From assembly GCA_902786565.1 (NCBI GenBank), contig CADACW010000001.1:119151-162702 (forward strand): a stretch of DNA of 43,552 bases, written 5' to 3'. The translations under genes were made by a program, and so were the position numbers. The stretch comes from an uncultured Prevotellaceae bacterium (GTDB taxonomy: Bacteria > Bacteroidota > Bacteroidia > Bacteroidales > Bacteroidaceae). This document shows, piece after piece, positions 25,696-34,957 of the stretch. The notes below the pieces were generated by a model. It was not told the DNA's origin. It saw only the letters and a program-made list of their open reading frames with translations, and did no database searches. The stretch's first letter is position 1; the number at the start of each line of letters is the position of its first letter.

Positions 25696-26415
25696 TCAAC
25701 GGAACCAATATATCAGGCGCTTGTAGTAATACTTCAGCTTCCAACGGAATCCCTCAAACGACCGTATCTGGCCCATTGACGAGACGAAGGTTCCGCTGAA
25801 GCTGCCCTGTGTGGCCAGGCACGGATGGCACCACAGCATCTGAATGACACCGCGCTGGTAGAGATGGACCTGGTAGTAATGGTCTACGGCGATGTCGCAC
25901 TTGTAGGTCTTGGCATCGTCAAAAATGGCCTGGGCAGCCCGACGGCTCACGTACAGGCAGCCGTTGAACCTGACGCGGCCCTGCGGGGCCCGGTAGAGCC
26001 ACTGGCCCTTTATGCGCTTGGACCTCGGGACAAACTGCAACGACGAGTCCTCGTAAGAGATAACGACAGGTATGTCGGCGTAATGGCGCCTGCACTCCTG
26101 CAGCGTCTGCTCAAAATCTTTCAGGAAGTGGGGATGCAGCACAATGTCGTCTTCGAGCACCAAGGCACCCTCCAACTGGTGGTCAACGATGTATTTGCAG
26201 GCCATCAGCTGCTTTATGGCACAGCTGGTGGCCCCCGAAATATTGTCCAGTTCACAGCCGGGCTGAATATAGGCCCTCATCACCTCGTCGGTCAGTTCGT
26301 CTTTATCGTAATCGAGGATATACTCCACCGGCCCCGGCCACCCCTGGAGCTGTTGCTCCATGTGTCGCAGCCTGTCGGTCAGGTGCTTGGCGTGAATCAC
26401 TAATACGGCTGTCAT
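25696..26415 (-). CDS. Glycosyltransferase family 25 (LPS biosynthesis type)
   Basis: 239 aa. It begins VLVIHAKHLTDRLRHMEQQL, as in the LgtB/LOS galactosyltransferase family. The acidic metal site LVLEDDIVLHP is near residues 83-93, and ISGATSCAIKQLMACKYIV precedes it. RVRFNGCLYVSRRAAQAIF and ...IAVDHYYQVHLYQRG follow. It most likely adds a galactose-type residue to lipooligosaccharide. It is the last gene of a minus-strand operon that starts with the cytidylate-kinase-like gene, 30 nt after the LTA-synthase-like gene. Confidence 0.9.
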   Translation of the reverse strand: MTAVLVIHAKHLTDRLRHMEQQLQGWPGPVEYILDYDKDELTDEVMRAYIQPGCELDNISGATSCAIKQLMACKYIVDHQLEGALVLEDDIVLHPHFLKDFEQTLQECRRHYADIPVVISYEDSSLQFVPRSKRIKGQWLYRAPQGRVRFNGCLYVSRRAAQAIFDDAKTYKCDIAVDHYYQVHLYQRGVIQMLWCHPCLATQGSFSGTFVSSMGQIRSFEGFRWKLKYYYKRLIYWFR

Positions 26416-26445
26416 ACGTTGATTGCTTTTAAAGGGATAAAACTG

Positions 26446-28392
26446 TTAAGGCAGCAGGCGGTTCTGCGTCATGCGCTCCATATACTGCTGGATGATGGCC
26501 TTCACTTCGCGCTCCATCTGCCCTTGCTGGGGCAGCTGGCCTTTCAAGTTGTGCTGCATCAGCGAGTCGGTCAGGGCGTAGACGGCACGGGTCTGTATGC
26601 CGTCGAACTGCAGCACGTGGCCGTGCTTCACATATTGGTAGATGCCGTTCAGATAGTTTACTGCCCACGTGCTGTCGGGCGGGGTGTTGAAGAGGTCGAT
26701 GCCAAAGCTGAAGAAAGGCTTGTCGTAATGAAGCATGCCCATCAACGTGGGCATAATGTCTATCTGCTGGGCTACCTTGTCCTGCATCTGGCCCGGCGTG
26801 CGCGTGGTGTCGGACGGCTCATAGATGACGATGGGCGAGCAGAAACCGCCCAGGTCGGTCTGGTAGTAGTCGTGGTCGCTCTGGTTAGTGTGGTCGCTGG
26901 TGAGCACGAAGATGGTGTTCTGGAACCATGGCTGGCGGCTGGCCTCGCGGAAGAAGCGGCCTAGGGCCATATCGGTGTAGCGGATGCACTTGTGCATGAC
27001 GATGCCTTCCTCGGGATAGACCTCCTTGTATTTCTCGGGTATCTCGTAGGGGTGATGGCTGGAGGCCGTGAAGACTGCCGTCATAAACGGTTCTTTCATT
27101 TCAGACATCTTGGCGCAGTAGTATTGCAGGAAAGGCTCGTCCCAGATGGCCCACAAACCGTCGAAGTCATCGTCGCCGCCAAAGCGCGGGTCGTCATCAT
27201 AGTCTTCGCGACCATAGTAGTTCTGGAAACCGGTGCTGCGGGCAAAGGCCATAAAGCCCATAGAGCCGCGCTGCGCCCCGTGGAAGAATGCGGTCTCATA
27301 GCCTTTCCCAGCCAGCAGCGAGGCAATGCCGCTGACGTGGTTCATGGAGGCAGGGGTGAGGAAGAACGGCTCGACAAACATGGGAATGGACGAGAGGATG
27401 CTGGGCATGCCGTCGATGCTCTTACGACCATTGCAGTAAGAATACTTGAAAGTGGTGGAGAGGCCGATGATGGAGTCGATGCAGGGGGTGTAGCCCTTGT
27501 ACCGGCCATGCTCCAGGTCTTTGTTGAGGGCGCCGATGTATTCACGGCCGAAACTTTCGACAATCAGCACCACCACATTCTTCTGGGTTGTGGGAGTTGA
27601 GAGGCGGGAGGTGGGTGGTGTGTGGACAGGGGTGAAGACTGCCTCCAACTCTTCCTCACTATCAAAATAGTCGGGCACCACGAAGACATTCTTGCCAATG
27701 GTGCGATAGAGCGAGAAAGGGGTGTTCAGCACCAGGGCCGCGTCGATGGGGCGGTCTACGTACTGGTTGGCATTGCTGATGGTGATGGGGCGTACCGCAG
27801 TAGTAAAGCCGCCGCGGATGCCAGCCACCACAAAGGGGGCAACGAGAGCCAGCAGCAACAGCTGAGAGGGGTACCACAGCCACCAGCGACGGGCGGGATT
27901 GGCATTCACCGGCGTACGGTAAAAGCGCAAAATGCCATAAACAAGCAGGGCGAACAGCAGCACCAGATACCAATGGTTGACGAGTTCGGTGCCGATGACG
28001 CCCGTCAAGTTGCTCTCGTTCTGGAACTCGCCGAAGACGGTGGTCGTGGTGCGCCGCATGGTGAAGGGGAAATAGACGGAGTCTGCCAGACTGGCTGCCA
28101 GCGCCAGCGAATTGACGACGACGAACACCCACTTGGCCAGCTTTCGCCACGGGGTGAGCAGAAGTAGCGCAATGTAAGGAATGTTGGTGACGAAGATGGC
28201 TGACGTGTCGAACACCAGTCCGCCTTGCAGAATTTCTGCCAGATGGCCGGCATCCAGATGGCCTTCAAAATAAGAATAGTTCGTCAGCAGGAAGACCATT
28301 CGGGCCAAGAAGTAGATGACATAGGCCAACAACAGATTGCAGCAGAGCGCTGTCAACGGTTGGAAATAGGGATATAGCGTCTTTGCTTTCAT
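26446..28392 (-). CDS. LTA synthase-family membrane phosphotransferase, copy 1
   Basis: 648 aa. Five N-terminal membrane segments (to about residue 215) precede a periplasmic sulfatase-fold domain. Visible are NVVVLIVESFGREYIG (first metal ligand E), then SYCNGRKSIDGMPSILSSIP, where the nucleophile position has Ser rather than the Thr of classical LtaS. FFHGAQRGSMGFM, WDEPFLQYYC and TSDHTNQSDHD supply further metal ligands. Gram-negative members move phosphoglycerol or phosphoethanolamine from phospholipids to envelope glycans or lipid A. The position next to lipopolysaccharide genes suggests decoration of the core or lipid A. A proline/threonine-rich linker near residues 255-270 appears to derive from 7-nt repeats (27590-27625). 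Confidence 0.9.
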   Translation of the reverse strand: MKAKTLYPYFQPLTALCCNLLLAYVIYFLARMVFLLTNYSYFEGHLDAGHLAEILQGGLVFDTSAIFVTNIPYIALLLLTPWRKLAKWVFVVVNSLALAASLADSVYFPFTMRRTTTTVFGEFQNESNLTGVIGTELVNHWYLVLLFALLVYGILRFYRTPVNANPARRWWLWYPSQLLLLALVAPFVVAGIRGGFTTAVRPITISNANQYVDRPIDAALVLNTPFSLYRTIGKNVFVVPDYFDSEEELEAVFTPVHTPPTSRLSTPTTQKNVVVLIVESFGREYIGALNKDLEHGRYKGYTPCIDSIIGLSTTFKYSYCNGRKSIDGMPSILSSIPMFVEPFFLTPASMNHVSGIASLLAGKGYETAFFHGAQRGSMGFMAFARSTGFQNYYGREDYDDDPRFGGDDDFDGLWAIWDEPFLQYYCAKMSEMKEPFMTAVFTASSHHPYEIPEKYKEVYPEEGIVMHKCIRYTDMALGRFFREASRQPWFQNTIFVLTSDHTNQSDHDYYQTDLGGFCSPIVIYEPSDTTRTPGQMQDKVAQQIDIMPTLMGMLHYDKPFFSFGIDLFNTPPDSTWAVNYLNGIYQYVKHGHVLQFDGIQTRAVYALTDSLMQHNLKGQLPQQGQMEREVKAIIQQYMERMTQNRLLP

Positions 28393-28411
28393 TTATATAT
28401 ATATGAGGGTC

Positions 28412-30208
28412 TTATTTGCAGCTCAAGTCTTCAGATGCCAGCTGCAGAATGGCTCTGGCTGTGCGTGCCATTCGCTCTGACTGGGCCGATGTGGTCACGG
28501 TGACGCGCTCGGCTGTCAAGTCGTAGAGCGTGAAGCCGGTACTGTCGGTCATTGAAATGCCGTTGTTGAACATGTGTGTGGCGAAAGGATAGCGATAACT
28601 CTTGCTGGTGACATCACGGCTGAACGTGAAATCGGCATGGCTGATGCCCATCTGGCCCAGCAGGGTGGCGGCAAAGTCGCTCTGGTTGCAAATCATGTCC
28701 AGCCTGCGGGGCTGCCTGACAGCACCGCCTGTCCACACCATCGGAATGCGGTTGCGGTCAGGATGCTGCTCGTCAAATTCGCGGAAGTCGCTGCTGTGGT
28801 CGGGCATGAAGACTATCAGGAGATTGTCCCAAACGGGGGATGACTTCATGTCGGCAAGAAATCTGCCTATGCACTGGTCTACATACCAGAACCCGTTGAA
28901 CTGCTTCTCAGAAAACTTGTTGACGGGAACGTCCCACGGCTCGTGGCTGCTCAACGTGGAGAAGCCGATGAGGAAGGGCTTGCCGTCACGGTGGCGCTGT
29001 ACCAGTTCGCCGAGGGTCTTAAAGGTGATGTCGTCACGGACGCCCCAATTGGCTGTCTGCTGCTCCTCTATCGTGTAGTCTTGTTTCCAGTGGAGCTGCT
29101 GAAAGCCTGTACTGATGAGGTAGCCTTTCATTTTAGTGAAATTGATGTCACCGCCGTACAGGTATTCCGTGGAGTAGCCTTCACGCTGCAGGCTACGGGC
29201 AATGGCTGAAAGGTGGGCCACCTTGTTCGACATTTTCATGACCGACATGGTTGGGAAGGAGAGGTAGCCGCTGAGTGCCGAGACCGTACCGCGGTCGGTG
29301 CGGTAGCTGTTGCCGAAGCAATTGGTGAAATCGACACCCTCTTCTGCCGCTTTGCACAGATTGGGCATCACCTCTAAAAACATTTTTCCACAGCTCTCCA
29401 GCAGGACAACCACAACATTGGGACGTTGAGTCGTCAGCAATGTGTCGCCGGGTAGAGTCTGGCTGTCAAAGAGTCCATTGGTGAGCTGCGCCAGCTCCTC
29501 TTTGCTGTAAAAGTTGTAAGTGGCATTTTCGCTGGCAGTCTTCTCAAACGATGACAGGAAGCTGAAGACGGGGTTTACGGCCGAATGGTTGAGAAACTGG
29601 TTCTGCGAGAAATATACCTGGCCGATATTGGTGGTCGACTCGTCGACGCCGCCACGGATGCCTATGACAATCAAGGGGATGCAGACGAGGGCAGAGAGTG
29701 CTTCGGCAATACGGTGGCGGCTGGTCTTGATGCGGGGTTGAGGGAGCGTGTAGGCCAAAAAGAACACCGCTGTCAGCAGAATGATGATGGCCATGCGGAG
29801 AATGAGGTAGCCCGGCGATACAGAGGCCATAGCGTCAGTTGGCGTGTCAAGGTATTGCAGGCAGCTGGCGTCAAGCTTGAACTGCCAGAAGGGGTACAGA
29901 CTGGTGTCGGCCACAAAAGCGAGCGACAGGCCGACAGAGGCAAGCAGAAACCAGATGTTGAGCAGCCACCGCAGCAGTTTTGGCCATCCGATGAAGATGG
30001 AAGCAGTGACACAGAGAAAAGGCACCGCCAGCACATAGAGGGCGGTGCTGAGATCAAGGGAGAGTCCATGACCAAGCACACCAAGAACGTCGGAAGCGGT
30101 AAAGGCGTGCCCTTCAGCATTGCAGACCATAAAGGCCACTTTTGCCAACAGAAAGAACAACACCGTCAGTGCGTAGGTCTTTGTCAGCAGCAATGTTCTT
30201 TGAAACAT
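28412..30208 (-). CDS. LTA synthase-family membrane phosphotransferase, copy 2
   Basis: 598 aa with the same layout as its neighbour: membrane segments at about 10-30, 50-75, 85-105, 130-155 and 170-190, then the catalytic domain. NVVVVLLESCGKMFLEV gives the first ligand. The nucleophile region is FGNSYRTDRGTVSALSGYLSFP, here with threonine. Later come YLYGGDINFTKMKGY and VFMPDHSSDFREFDEQHPDRNRIPMVWTG, with the DHS and HPDR metal ligands. It starts 49 nt after the TerB/DnaJ gene and ends 19 nt before copy 1, so they are co-transcribed paralogues. They probably transfer different groups or act on different acceptors. Confidence 0.9.
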   Translation of the reverse strand: MFQRTLLLTKTYALTVLFFLLAKVAFMVCNAEGHAFTASDVLGVLGHGLSLDLSTALYVLAVPFLCVTASIFIGWPKLLRWLLNIWFLLASVGLSLAFVADTSLYPFWQFKLDASCLQYLDTPTDAMASVSPGYLILRMAIIILLTAVFFLAYTLPQPRIKTSRHRIAEALSALVCIPLIVIGIRGGVDESTTNIGQVYFSQNQFLNHSAVNPVFSFLSSFEKTASENATYNFYSKEELAQLTNGLFDSQTLPGDTLLTTQRPNVVVVLLESCGKMFLEVMPNLCKAAEEGVDFTNCFGNSYRTDRGTVSALSGYLSFPTMSVMKMSNKVAHLSAIARSLQREGYSTEYLYGGDINFTKMKGYLISTGFQQLHWKQDYTIEEQQTANWGVRDDITFKTLGELVQRHRDGKPFLIGFSTLSSHEPWDVPVNKFSEKQFNGFWYVDQCIGRFLADMKSSPVWDNLLIVFMPDHSSDFREFDEQHPDRNRIPMVWTGGAVRQPRRLDMICNQSDFAATLLGQMGISHADFTFSRDVTSKSYRYPFATHMFNNGISMTDSTGFTLYDLTAERVTVTTSAQSERMARTARAILQLASEDLSCK

Positions 30209-30257
30209 CGGGAATAGGTGTTAATGGAGGATGTTACCTGAAAACCTTCTTAAAGAC

Positions 30258-31022
30258 TCAGAGGCCACGCGCCTTGTAGATGCGCTCTTTGGCGGCATTG
30301 ATTTCCTGAAATTTCTTTTCGGCAGCGCGACGCACGTCATCGCCCAGTTTGGCCACACGGTCGGGGTGGTGCTCAAGGGCCAAACGGCGATAGGCTCGGC
30401 GCACCTCATCGTCAGTGGCCTGAGGACTGACACCCAGCACCTTGTAGGCATCGTCAAGGGAGTCGCCCTCCAGATGGAGCAGGGCATCAACTTCGGTCGG
30501 CGACAGGCCCATCCATTGGGCAGCCTCCTTCAACGCGACAATCTCAGCCTGGTCTATACGTCCGTCGGCCTGGGCAATGAGCACCAGGAAGTTGAGCAGT
30601 TGCAGACGGGCAGGGTAGTCCATGTTTCGGGCTATTTGCCGACAACTCTCCTGGATGGCCTGCCGATACTGCATGTCGCTCATGTCCTTTGACTTTTCAA
30701 AGATGCGGAGCAGAATGTCGTTGCCTTGTTCGACGGCGGCCTCACCGAAGTTTGAGCGGAGCATGTTGCGCACAGCCTCCATCTCGGAATGCATAATTTT
30801 GCTATCGGCCTTGATGATATAGCTGGCCATGACAAGCAGGGAGAAGAGGAAGCTGTTGCGGTCGCCCTGCATAGGATTCGGCTGTTCCCCGTAGGACACC
30901 TCAATAGATTTGGAGGACAGCACATCGAAGAGCAATCCCACACACATGCCCACAAAAAGCCCCATAGGGCCGGAGGCCATCCATCCGAGGATGCCACCAA
31001 TCCATGCTCCAACCTTTGCCAT
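30258..31022 (-). CDS. TerB-like/DnaJ-domain membrane co-chaperone (DjlA-like)
   Basis: 254 aa from ATG 31022; a TTG two codons upstream is less likely. The first 35 residues are hydrophobic and glycine-rich (VGAWIGGILGWMASGPMGLFVGMCVGLLFDVL), suggesting a membrane anchor. About residues 60-170 form a helical TerB-type domain (SLLVMASYIIKADSKIMHSEMEAVRNML... and LIAQADGRIDQAEIVALKEAA). Residues 185-254 are a J-domain with the essential HPD (LALEHHPDRV). This is the DjlA arrangement. J-proteins deliver substrates to DnaK and activate its ATPase; here probably at the inner membrane. It is 7 nt after the kinase-like gene. Confidence 0.9.
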   Translation of the reverse strand: MAKVGAWIGGILGWMASGPMGLFVGMCVGLLFDVLSSKSIEVSYGEQPNPMQGDRNSFLFSLLVMASYIIKADSKIMHSEMEAVRNMLRSNFGEAAVEQGNDILLRIFEKSKDMSDMQYRQAIQESCRQIARNMDYPARLQLLNFLVLIAQADGRIDQAEIVALKEAAQWMGLSPTEVDALLHLEGDSLDDAYKVLGVSPQATDDEVRRAYRRLALEHHPDRVAKLGDDVRRAAEKKFQEINAAKERIYKARGL

Positions 31023-31035
31023 CCCCAATCTCTGC

Positions 31036-31656
31036 TTATTCGATGGCGTGAATCAGGAAGTCTACAGCTCCGTTGACCCCAAACTTGCGTACATTCAGGG
31101 AAATGTCGTAGTTGCGTGCATCCTGCCAGTCGCTGCCCGTGAAGGTCTTAGTGTAGAGTTCACGGCTGTAGTCGTTGTCTACAATCATAGCAGCGGCATC
31201 CGATTCCGAAAGGTCATAGCGGCGTGCAATGCGCTGCTTCCGGCAATCGTCATCGGCATGGATGAAAATCTTCAGGGCGTTGGGATGGTCACGGAAGATG
31301 TAAAAACCGCAGCGGCCAATGATGACGCACGACTCTTCTGAGGCGATTTTACGGATGGCCTTGGCCTGTGCCTCGAAAAGCTGATGAGAGGTCTGGTCCT
31401 GCTCCTGCCCGTTGTACTCTGCTCCAGCCATATAGGAACGGTAGAACTGAGTGAAGTCATCGCGCCACAGGGGATTGCGGGCCTCAATGCGCTCAATTGC
31501 ATCCTCAACACTACCGAAGCGGCTGGCCACCTCGTTGATAATCTGCTTGTCGAGCAACTTCACGCCCAGACGACGGGCCAGCTCGGCGCCAATCTCATGA
31601 CCACCAGTGCCAAACTGTCTGCTGATGGTGATAACAAATTTTTCCTCCTTATTCAT
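31036..31656 (-). CDS. Cytidylate kinase-like protein
   Basis: 206 aa. P-loop kinase of the cytidylate kinase-like family: FVITISRQFGTGGHEIGAELARRLGVKLLDKQII has the atypical phosphate loop (SRQFGTGG), followed by DPLF-type helices. SCVIIGRCGFYIFRDHPNALKIFIHADDDCRKQRIARRYDL then includes the lid basic residues. The genuine cmk of the organism would have GPSGSGKS-type ends, so this is the second family, whose substrate is not known. It is the first gene of the operon leading to DnaJ-like, LTA-synthase-like and GT25 genes. A CAAAGGTT sequence 15 nt before the start resembles a -7 box but has one wrong base. Confidence 0.88.
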   Translation of the reverse strand: MNKEEKFVITISRQFGTGGHEIGAELARRLGVKLLDKQIINEVASRFGSVEDAIERIEARNPLWRDDFTQFYRSYMAGAEYNGQEQDQTSHQLFEAQAKAIRKIASEESCVIIGRCGFYIFRDHPNALKIFIHADDDCRKQRIARRYDLSESDAAAMIVDNDYSRELYTKTFTGSDWQDARNYDISLNVRKFGVNGAVDFLIHAIE

Positions 31657-31693
31657 AGCATTCCAATCAAAGGTTAGGTTTATTCTATTATTT

Positions 31694-31740
31694 CAGACCT
31701 CCCCCGACTTTTCCCCTTAAGAGAAGTCAGGGGAGGTCTG
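31694..31740. terminator. 17-bp stem hairpin between operons
   Basis: Bases 31694-31710 pair with 31724-31740 (one G-T type mismatch, 13-nt loop). It lies after the minus-strand transglutaminase-like gene and 37 nt before the kinase-like gene, so it probably ends the CHASE2 operon. The stem is longer than most terminators and lacks a strong T tract. Confidence 0.65.
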
Positions 31741-31775
31741 TGTAGATTTGACTTTAATTACTTGCCGACACAATC

Positions 31776-33782
31776 CTAAATGTCAAGCAGGATGACCTTG
31801 GCCCTGCTGTTGTCGCACTGAGGCATTGTGCGCCCGACAGCTGCACCGATGTACGTTGGGTCGCACACCACGTAGCGTCGTCCGCCAAACTTGATGTAGT
31901 CGCCCGGAACCTCTTCGTTGAAACCGACGGCTGTGGCCAGATGGCCAGGATAGTAGACCAGGATGATGGGCAGGCCCACCAGGTCGCGTACCAGACGTGA
32001 GAAGAGGATGGAACGGTCTTCACAGTCCTGATAGGGATAGTAGAGCGTCTCTTCGGCAAAGAACGGTCTGTCGCCTCCCCAAATTTTGTCGTCAAGCTCA
32101 TATTGGAAACCAGTCTGTATGAGGTCGAGGAGACGCCTTACCTGTTCGTACTCACTCTTCCCACTAAGCAGAGGCTTCAGCTGCGGATAGATTTCGTCGC
32201 GAATGTTGGCCGCCATCGGGACGTTGGCATAGATGGCCCACTTGGTCATCAGGTCGTCGTTGATGGTAGACTGTGGGTAGTCATTGCAGAAGTCAATCTG
32301 GTTCTTGTTGCTGTGGACGGTGAACTGCATCTCAGGGAATTTCCTTGATTTGAAGGTGCGCTCGGGGGTCTGCACCATATCGAACTTCTGCTCCTTGGGA
32401 ATAAAGAGCGAGAGGCCCTGCTCGTTCAGGAGATTGGCCTTGCAGATATTCAGGCTGCGCACACCGTCTTCCATCACATAGAAGCGGGTACCATCCAACT
32501 CGAAGTAGCTCTTGTTGTAGATGGTGTGCTGGCAAGCCAAAAGCATCAGCAAACGGCCGTTGTCGAAAGCCAGGCGCATCTTGTAGCCCGACCACGAATA
32601 GAGGAAGGCACTGAGCAGCGTGGCCTCATTGCTTTTTCCCATAAACTGATTGGCCATGCTCTGCAGCACTTTGTAGTAGGCCCAGTCAGAAAGTTCGTGG
32701 CTGTCGCGAATTTCCATACACTCGGACAGCAGATTGCGGTATTTCTCCGTAGACACGATCTTCAGGGCATCGACAACATCGGACTCCTTGGTGCCCTTCA
32801 TCTTGAACTTATAGCTGTCGTCAAGGTGTACCTGATACTCCGTACCGAACACCTTGAACTTATAGACCTGCTTGGTGGCGGCTTTTTCGTTCTTCAGATA
32901 GTCCTGACGAATGAATGGGTCTGGTTTTTCCTCAACAGGAGCCGGAATTGCCAAGGCTTCTTTCTCAACCTGCAAGGGGCGGCTTGGCTCCGTCTTGGGC
33001 CGTGCGGCAACGGTGGTGACGCTCTTGTCCTTGTTCTTCTTTTTCTTCTTGAGCTTGTCTACCAGCTTGTCGAACACAGAGAAGACAGAAGCAGTAGCAT
33101 CTTCCTCGGCCTGCTGTTCTTTCTGCAATTCCACCATCAGGTTATCGTCCAAGACCACGCCTTCGCTATCATCTTCGTCAAGGAGGATGACGGGGGGCAG
33201 CTCTTTCTCGCTGGGCATACGCATCGGCTCTTCCGAGCGGTACTCGGCCCAAGCGTTTTTGGTGAATTCGAGATAGGTGTTCCAGGCTTTTTCGCGGAAC
33301 TCCAGATAGCGCTTGCGGAAGCCCCAGTTGTCCTCATTCTGTTCGGGCTCGCTGGCTTCAGCCACGGCATTCTCGTCATAGACCAACCCATCGCGGGTTA
33401 CGGTACAGGGGTCTACCACACGCTTGCTGGCAGTCTTGCCTTTTCTGACAAGGCTGCTGGCCACGCTGGCAATATACTCTTTCGATCTGCTCACGATAGT
33501 GTTTTTGCTGTCCTTGAGCATCGTCTTCAGTGAGCCTGTGCCACTTGTTCTCACAATATACTCCTTGTTGGCCACCTGGTCAATCAGAGTGAGTCGTGCG
33601 TTGAATGGAATGTTCAGCTGGTCGGCATCGGTCAGCTGGTCGCCCTTCTGCAGCACCACTTTCTTTCCGTTGGTGGTCTTTTCTGGCAATCCTGTCACCT
33701 CCTTGATGATGTAGGTAGCCTTCTGAGCCCCTGCCGTCAAGCAAACAAAGCATGTCAGGAGCAGTAAAAGTCTCTTTATCAT
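31776..33782 (-). CDS. Secreted transglutaminase-fold protein with FecR-like N-terminus
   Basis: 668 aa, signal peptide MIKRLLLLLTCFVCLTAGA. Residues 20-95 form a beta domain (KKVVLQKGDQLTDADQLNIPFNARLTLID) resembling the FecR/SH3-like modules often linked with CHASE2 proteins. Residues 100-340 are charged and low-complexity, with a lysine run near 240. Residues 345-668 hold a transglutaminase-like fold: Cys in YQDCEDRS, His in YYPGHLATAV and Asp in VCDPTYI form the usual Cys-His-Asp triad. Such proteins can be periplasmic proteases or amidases. It overlaps the upstream CHASE2 gene by 4 nt, so translation is coupled. The function of the family is not known to me. Confidence 0.85.
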   Translation of the reverse strand: MIKRLLLLLTCFVCLTAGAQKATYIIKEVTGLPEKTTNGKKVVLQKGDQLTDADQLNIPFNARLTLIDQVANKEYIVRTSGTGSLKTMLKDSKNTIVSRSKEYIASVASSLVRKGKTASKRVVDPCTVTRDGLVYDENAVAEASEPEQNEDNWGFRKRYLEFREKAWNTYLEFTKNAWAEYRSEEPMRMPSEKELPPVILLDEDDSEGVVLDDNLMVELQKEQQAEEDATASVFSVFDKLVDKLKKKKKNKDKSVTTVAARPKTEPSRPLQVEKEALAIPAPVEEKPDPFIRQDYLKNEKAATKQVYKFKVFGTEYQVHLDDSYKFKMKGTKESDVVDALKIVSTEKYRNLLSECMEIRDSHELSDWAYYKVLQSMANQFMGKSNEATLLSAFLYSWSGYKMRLAFDNGRLLMLLACQHTIYNKSYFELDGTRFYVMEDGVRSLNICKANLLNEQGLSLFIPKEQKFDMVQTPERTFKSRKFPEMQFTVHSNKNQIDFCNDYPQSTINDDLMTKWAIYANVPMAANIRDEIYPQLKPLLSGKSEYEQVRRLLDLIQTGFQYELDDKIWGGDRPFFAEETLYYPYQDCEDRSILFSRLVRDLVGLPIILVYYPGHLATAVGFNEEVPGDYIKFGGRRYVVCDPTYIGAAVGRTMPQCDNSRAKVILLDI

Positions 33783-34945
33783 TGCTTCTTGTTATTCTTA
33801 AAGTTTTTGACCAAAATATTAAATAGATTTTCAGCCGATACGGTGAAGGGTATGGCCGCCAGGGCGTATGCCAGATTGATGCTGATGTTTTCCTGGCAGA
33901 AGAGGATGAAAGCCCCCCACACGAAGACTGCCATCAGCAGGAACTTGATGATACCCTTCACCAGAATGGAACTGAGCAGATAACCCAGCAACTCATTGCC
34001 GACCCTGGCTACAAGCACAGCATAGCGGTCGAAGAAGTAAATAACGACGAAAACCAGCAGGAACGAAGCGAGCCAAAGCACCCATCCGGAAGCCTCTATT
34101 ATCTCCTTCTGTTCGAGCAGGGTCTCCACACTGTAGGCCAACAATTTCACGCCGGCAATCTTTCCCTGAGGTGTGTAGTGCATATCGCTCTCGTCGCGCA
34201 TCGTCCCCAGAAACACCACGCGGTCTGCAATATAATTGCGATATTCCGAAATGCTGTCGGGCGGGATGACCTGATACTCGGTGGGCGAGAAGTTGACGCG
34301 TATGTCGCCTTTCTTCAGCTTGACCGTTTCCTGACCGGCATATTTGTCAGCCACTATCTTGCAAAGCGACGGCCGCAATTCGCCCATCACGCTGTCGGCC
34401 ACGATGACATTGCGCTTCATGTCTCCGTAGATGCTTCGCTCAAAGTCGATGAACCCCTGGTTGTATTTGCCCAGGCTGTCGGCAAAGAACGAGTTGCGGG
34501 TGATGGTCCATTGGTCGCCGTCCCACGAATCGCTGATGAGTTTATAGGCAAAGACAATATTGTCGTACCTTGTGGCTACGGCGGCTATGAGACTGTCGCC
34601 GTATGGTTTGTCCTCCTTCAGGCCCTCAAACACGCAGTCGATACCGACCACTTTGGCCCCTTGCTCCTCTACCTGCACAATAAGGTCGGCCAACTCGTCG
34701 CGGCCATACACATCGGTAATGTCGACGATGGACACTACTGTGCTCGAGTCGGCCTCGTCGGCCTGTGCAAGCAACTGATAGTAGAAATCGTCCATCGAGT
34801 AGTCGCCAATGGCTTTCGCCAACGGGCTGAAGAGCGTCAGGTTGAGGGCTATGGTCTTGTAAATCCACAGCACGACAAAAGTCGTCACTGTGGCACCTGC
34901 GATGTGCCACAGCGGCGATTTCTTTTTCACATTAGCCTCTGCCAT
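33779..34945 (-). CDS. CHASE2-domain membrane protein without output domain
   Basis: 388 aa. One N-terminal membrane helix (HIAGATVTTFVVLWIYKTIAL) is followed by an extracytoplasmic CHASE2 domain (about 30-280) with VVSIVDITDVYGRDELADLIVQVEEQGAKVVGIDCVF, VNFSPTEYQVIPPDSISEY and DRVVFLGTM. Three C-terminal membrane helices (about 285-375) follow, and the chain ends NILVKNFKNNKKQ. CHASE2 is a sensor domain usually joined to kinase, cyclase or GGDEF outputs; here none is attached, so signalling must go through a partner. The gene lies between two genes for exported proteins (12-nt gap upstream, 4-nt overlap downstream), which suggests a complex. Confidence 0.9.
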   Translation of the reverse strand: MAEANVKKKSPLWHIAGATVTTFVVLWIYKTIALNLTLFSPLAKAIGDYSMDDFYYQLLAQADEADSSTVVSIVDITDVYGRDELADLIVQVEEQGAKVVGIDCVFEGLKEDKPYGDSLIAAVATRYDNIVFAYKLISDSWDGDQWTITRNSFFADSLGKYNQGFIDFERSIYGDMKRNVIVADSVMGELRPSLCKIVADKYAGQETVKLKKGDIRVNFSPTEYQVIPPDSISEYRNYIADRVVFLGTMRDESDMHYTPQGKIAGVKLLAYSVETLLEQKEIIEASGWVLWLASFLLVFVVIYFFDRYAVLVARVGNELLGYLLSSILVKGIIKFLLMAVFVWGAFILFCQENISINLAYALAAIPFTVSAENLFNILVKNFKNNKKQ

Positions 34946-34957
34946 AGATTTCGGCTT

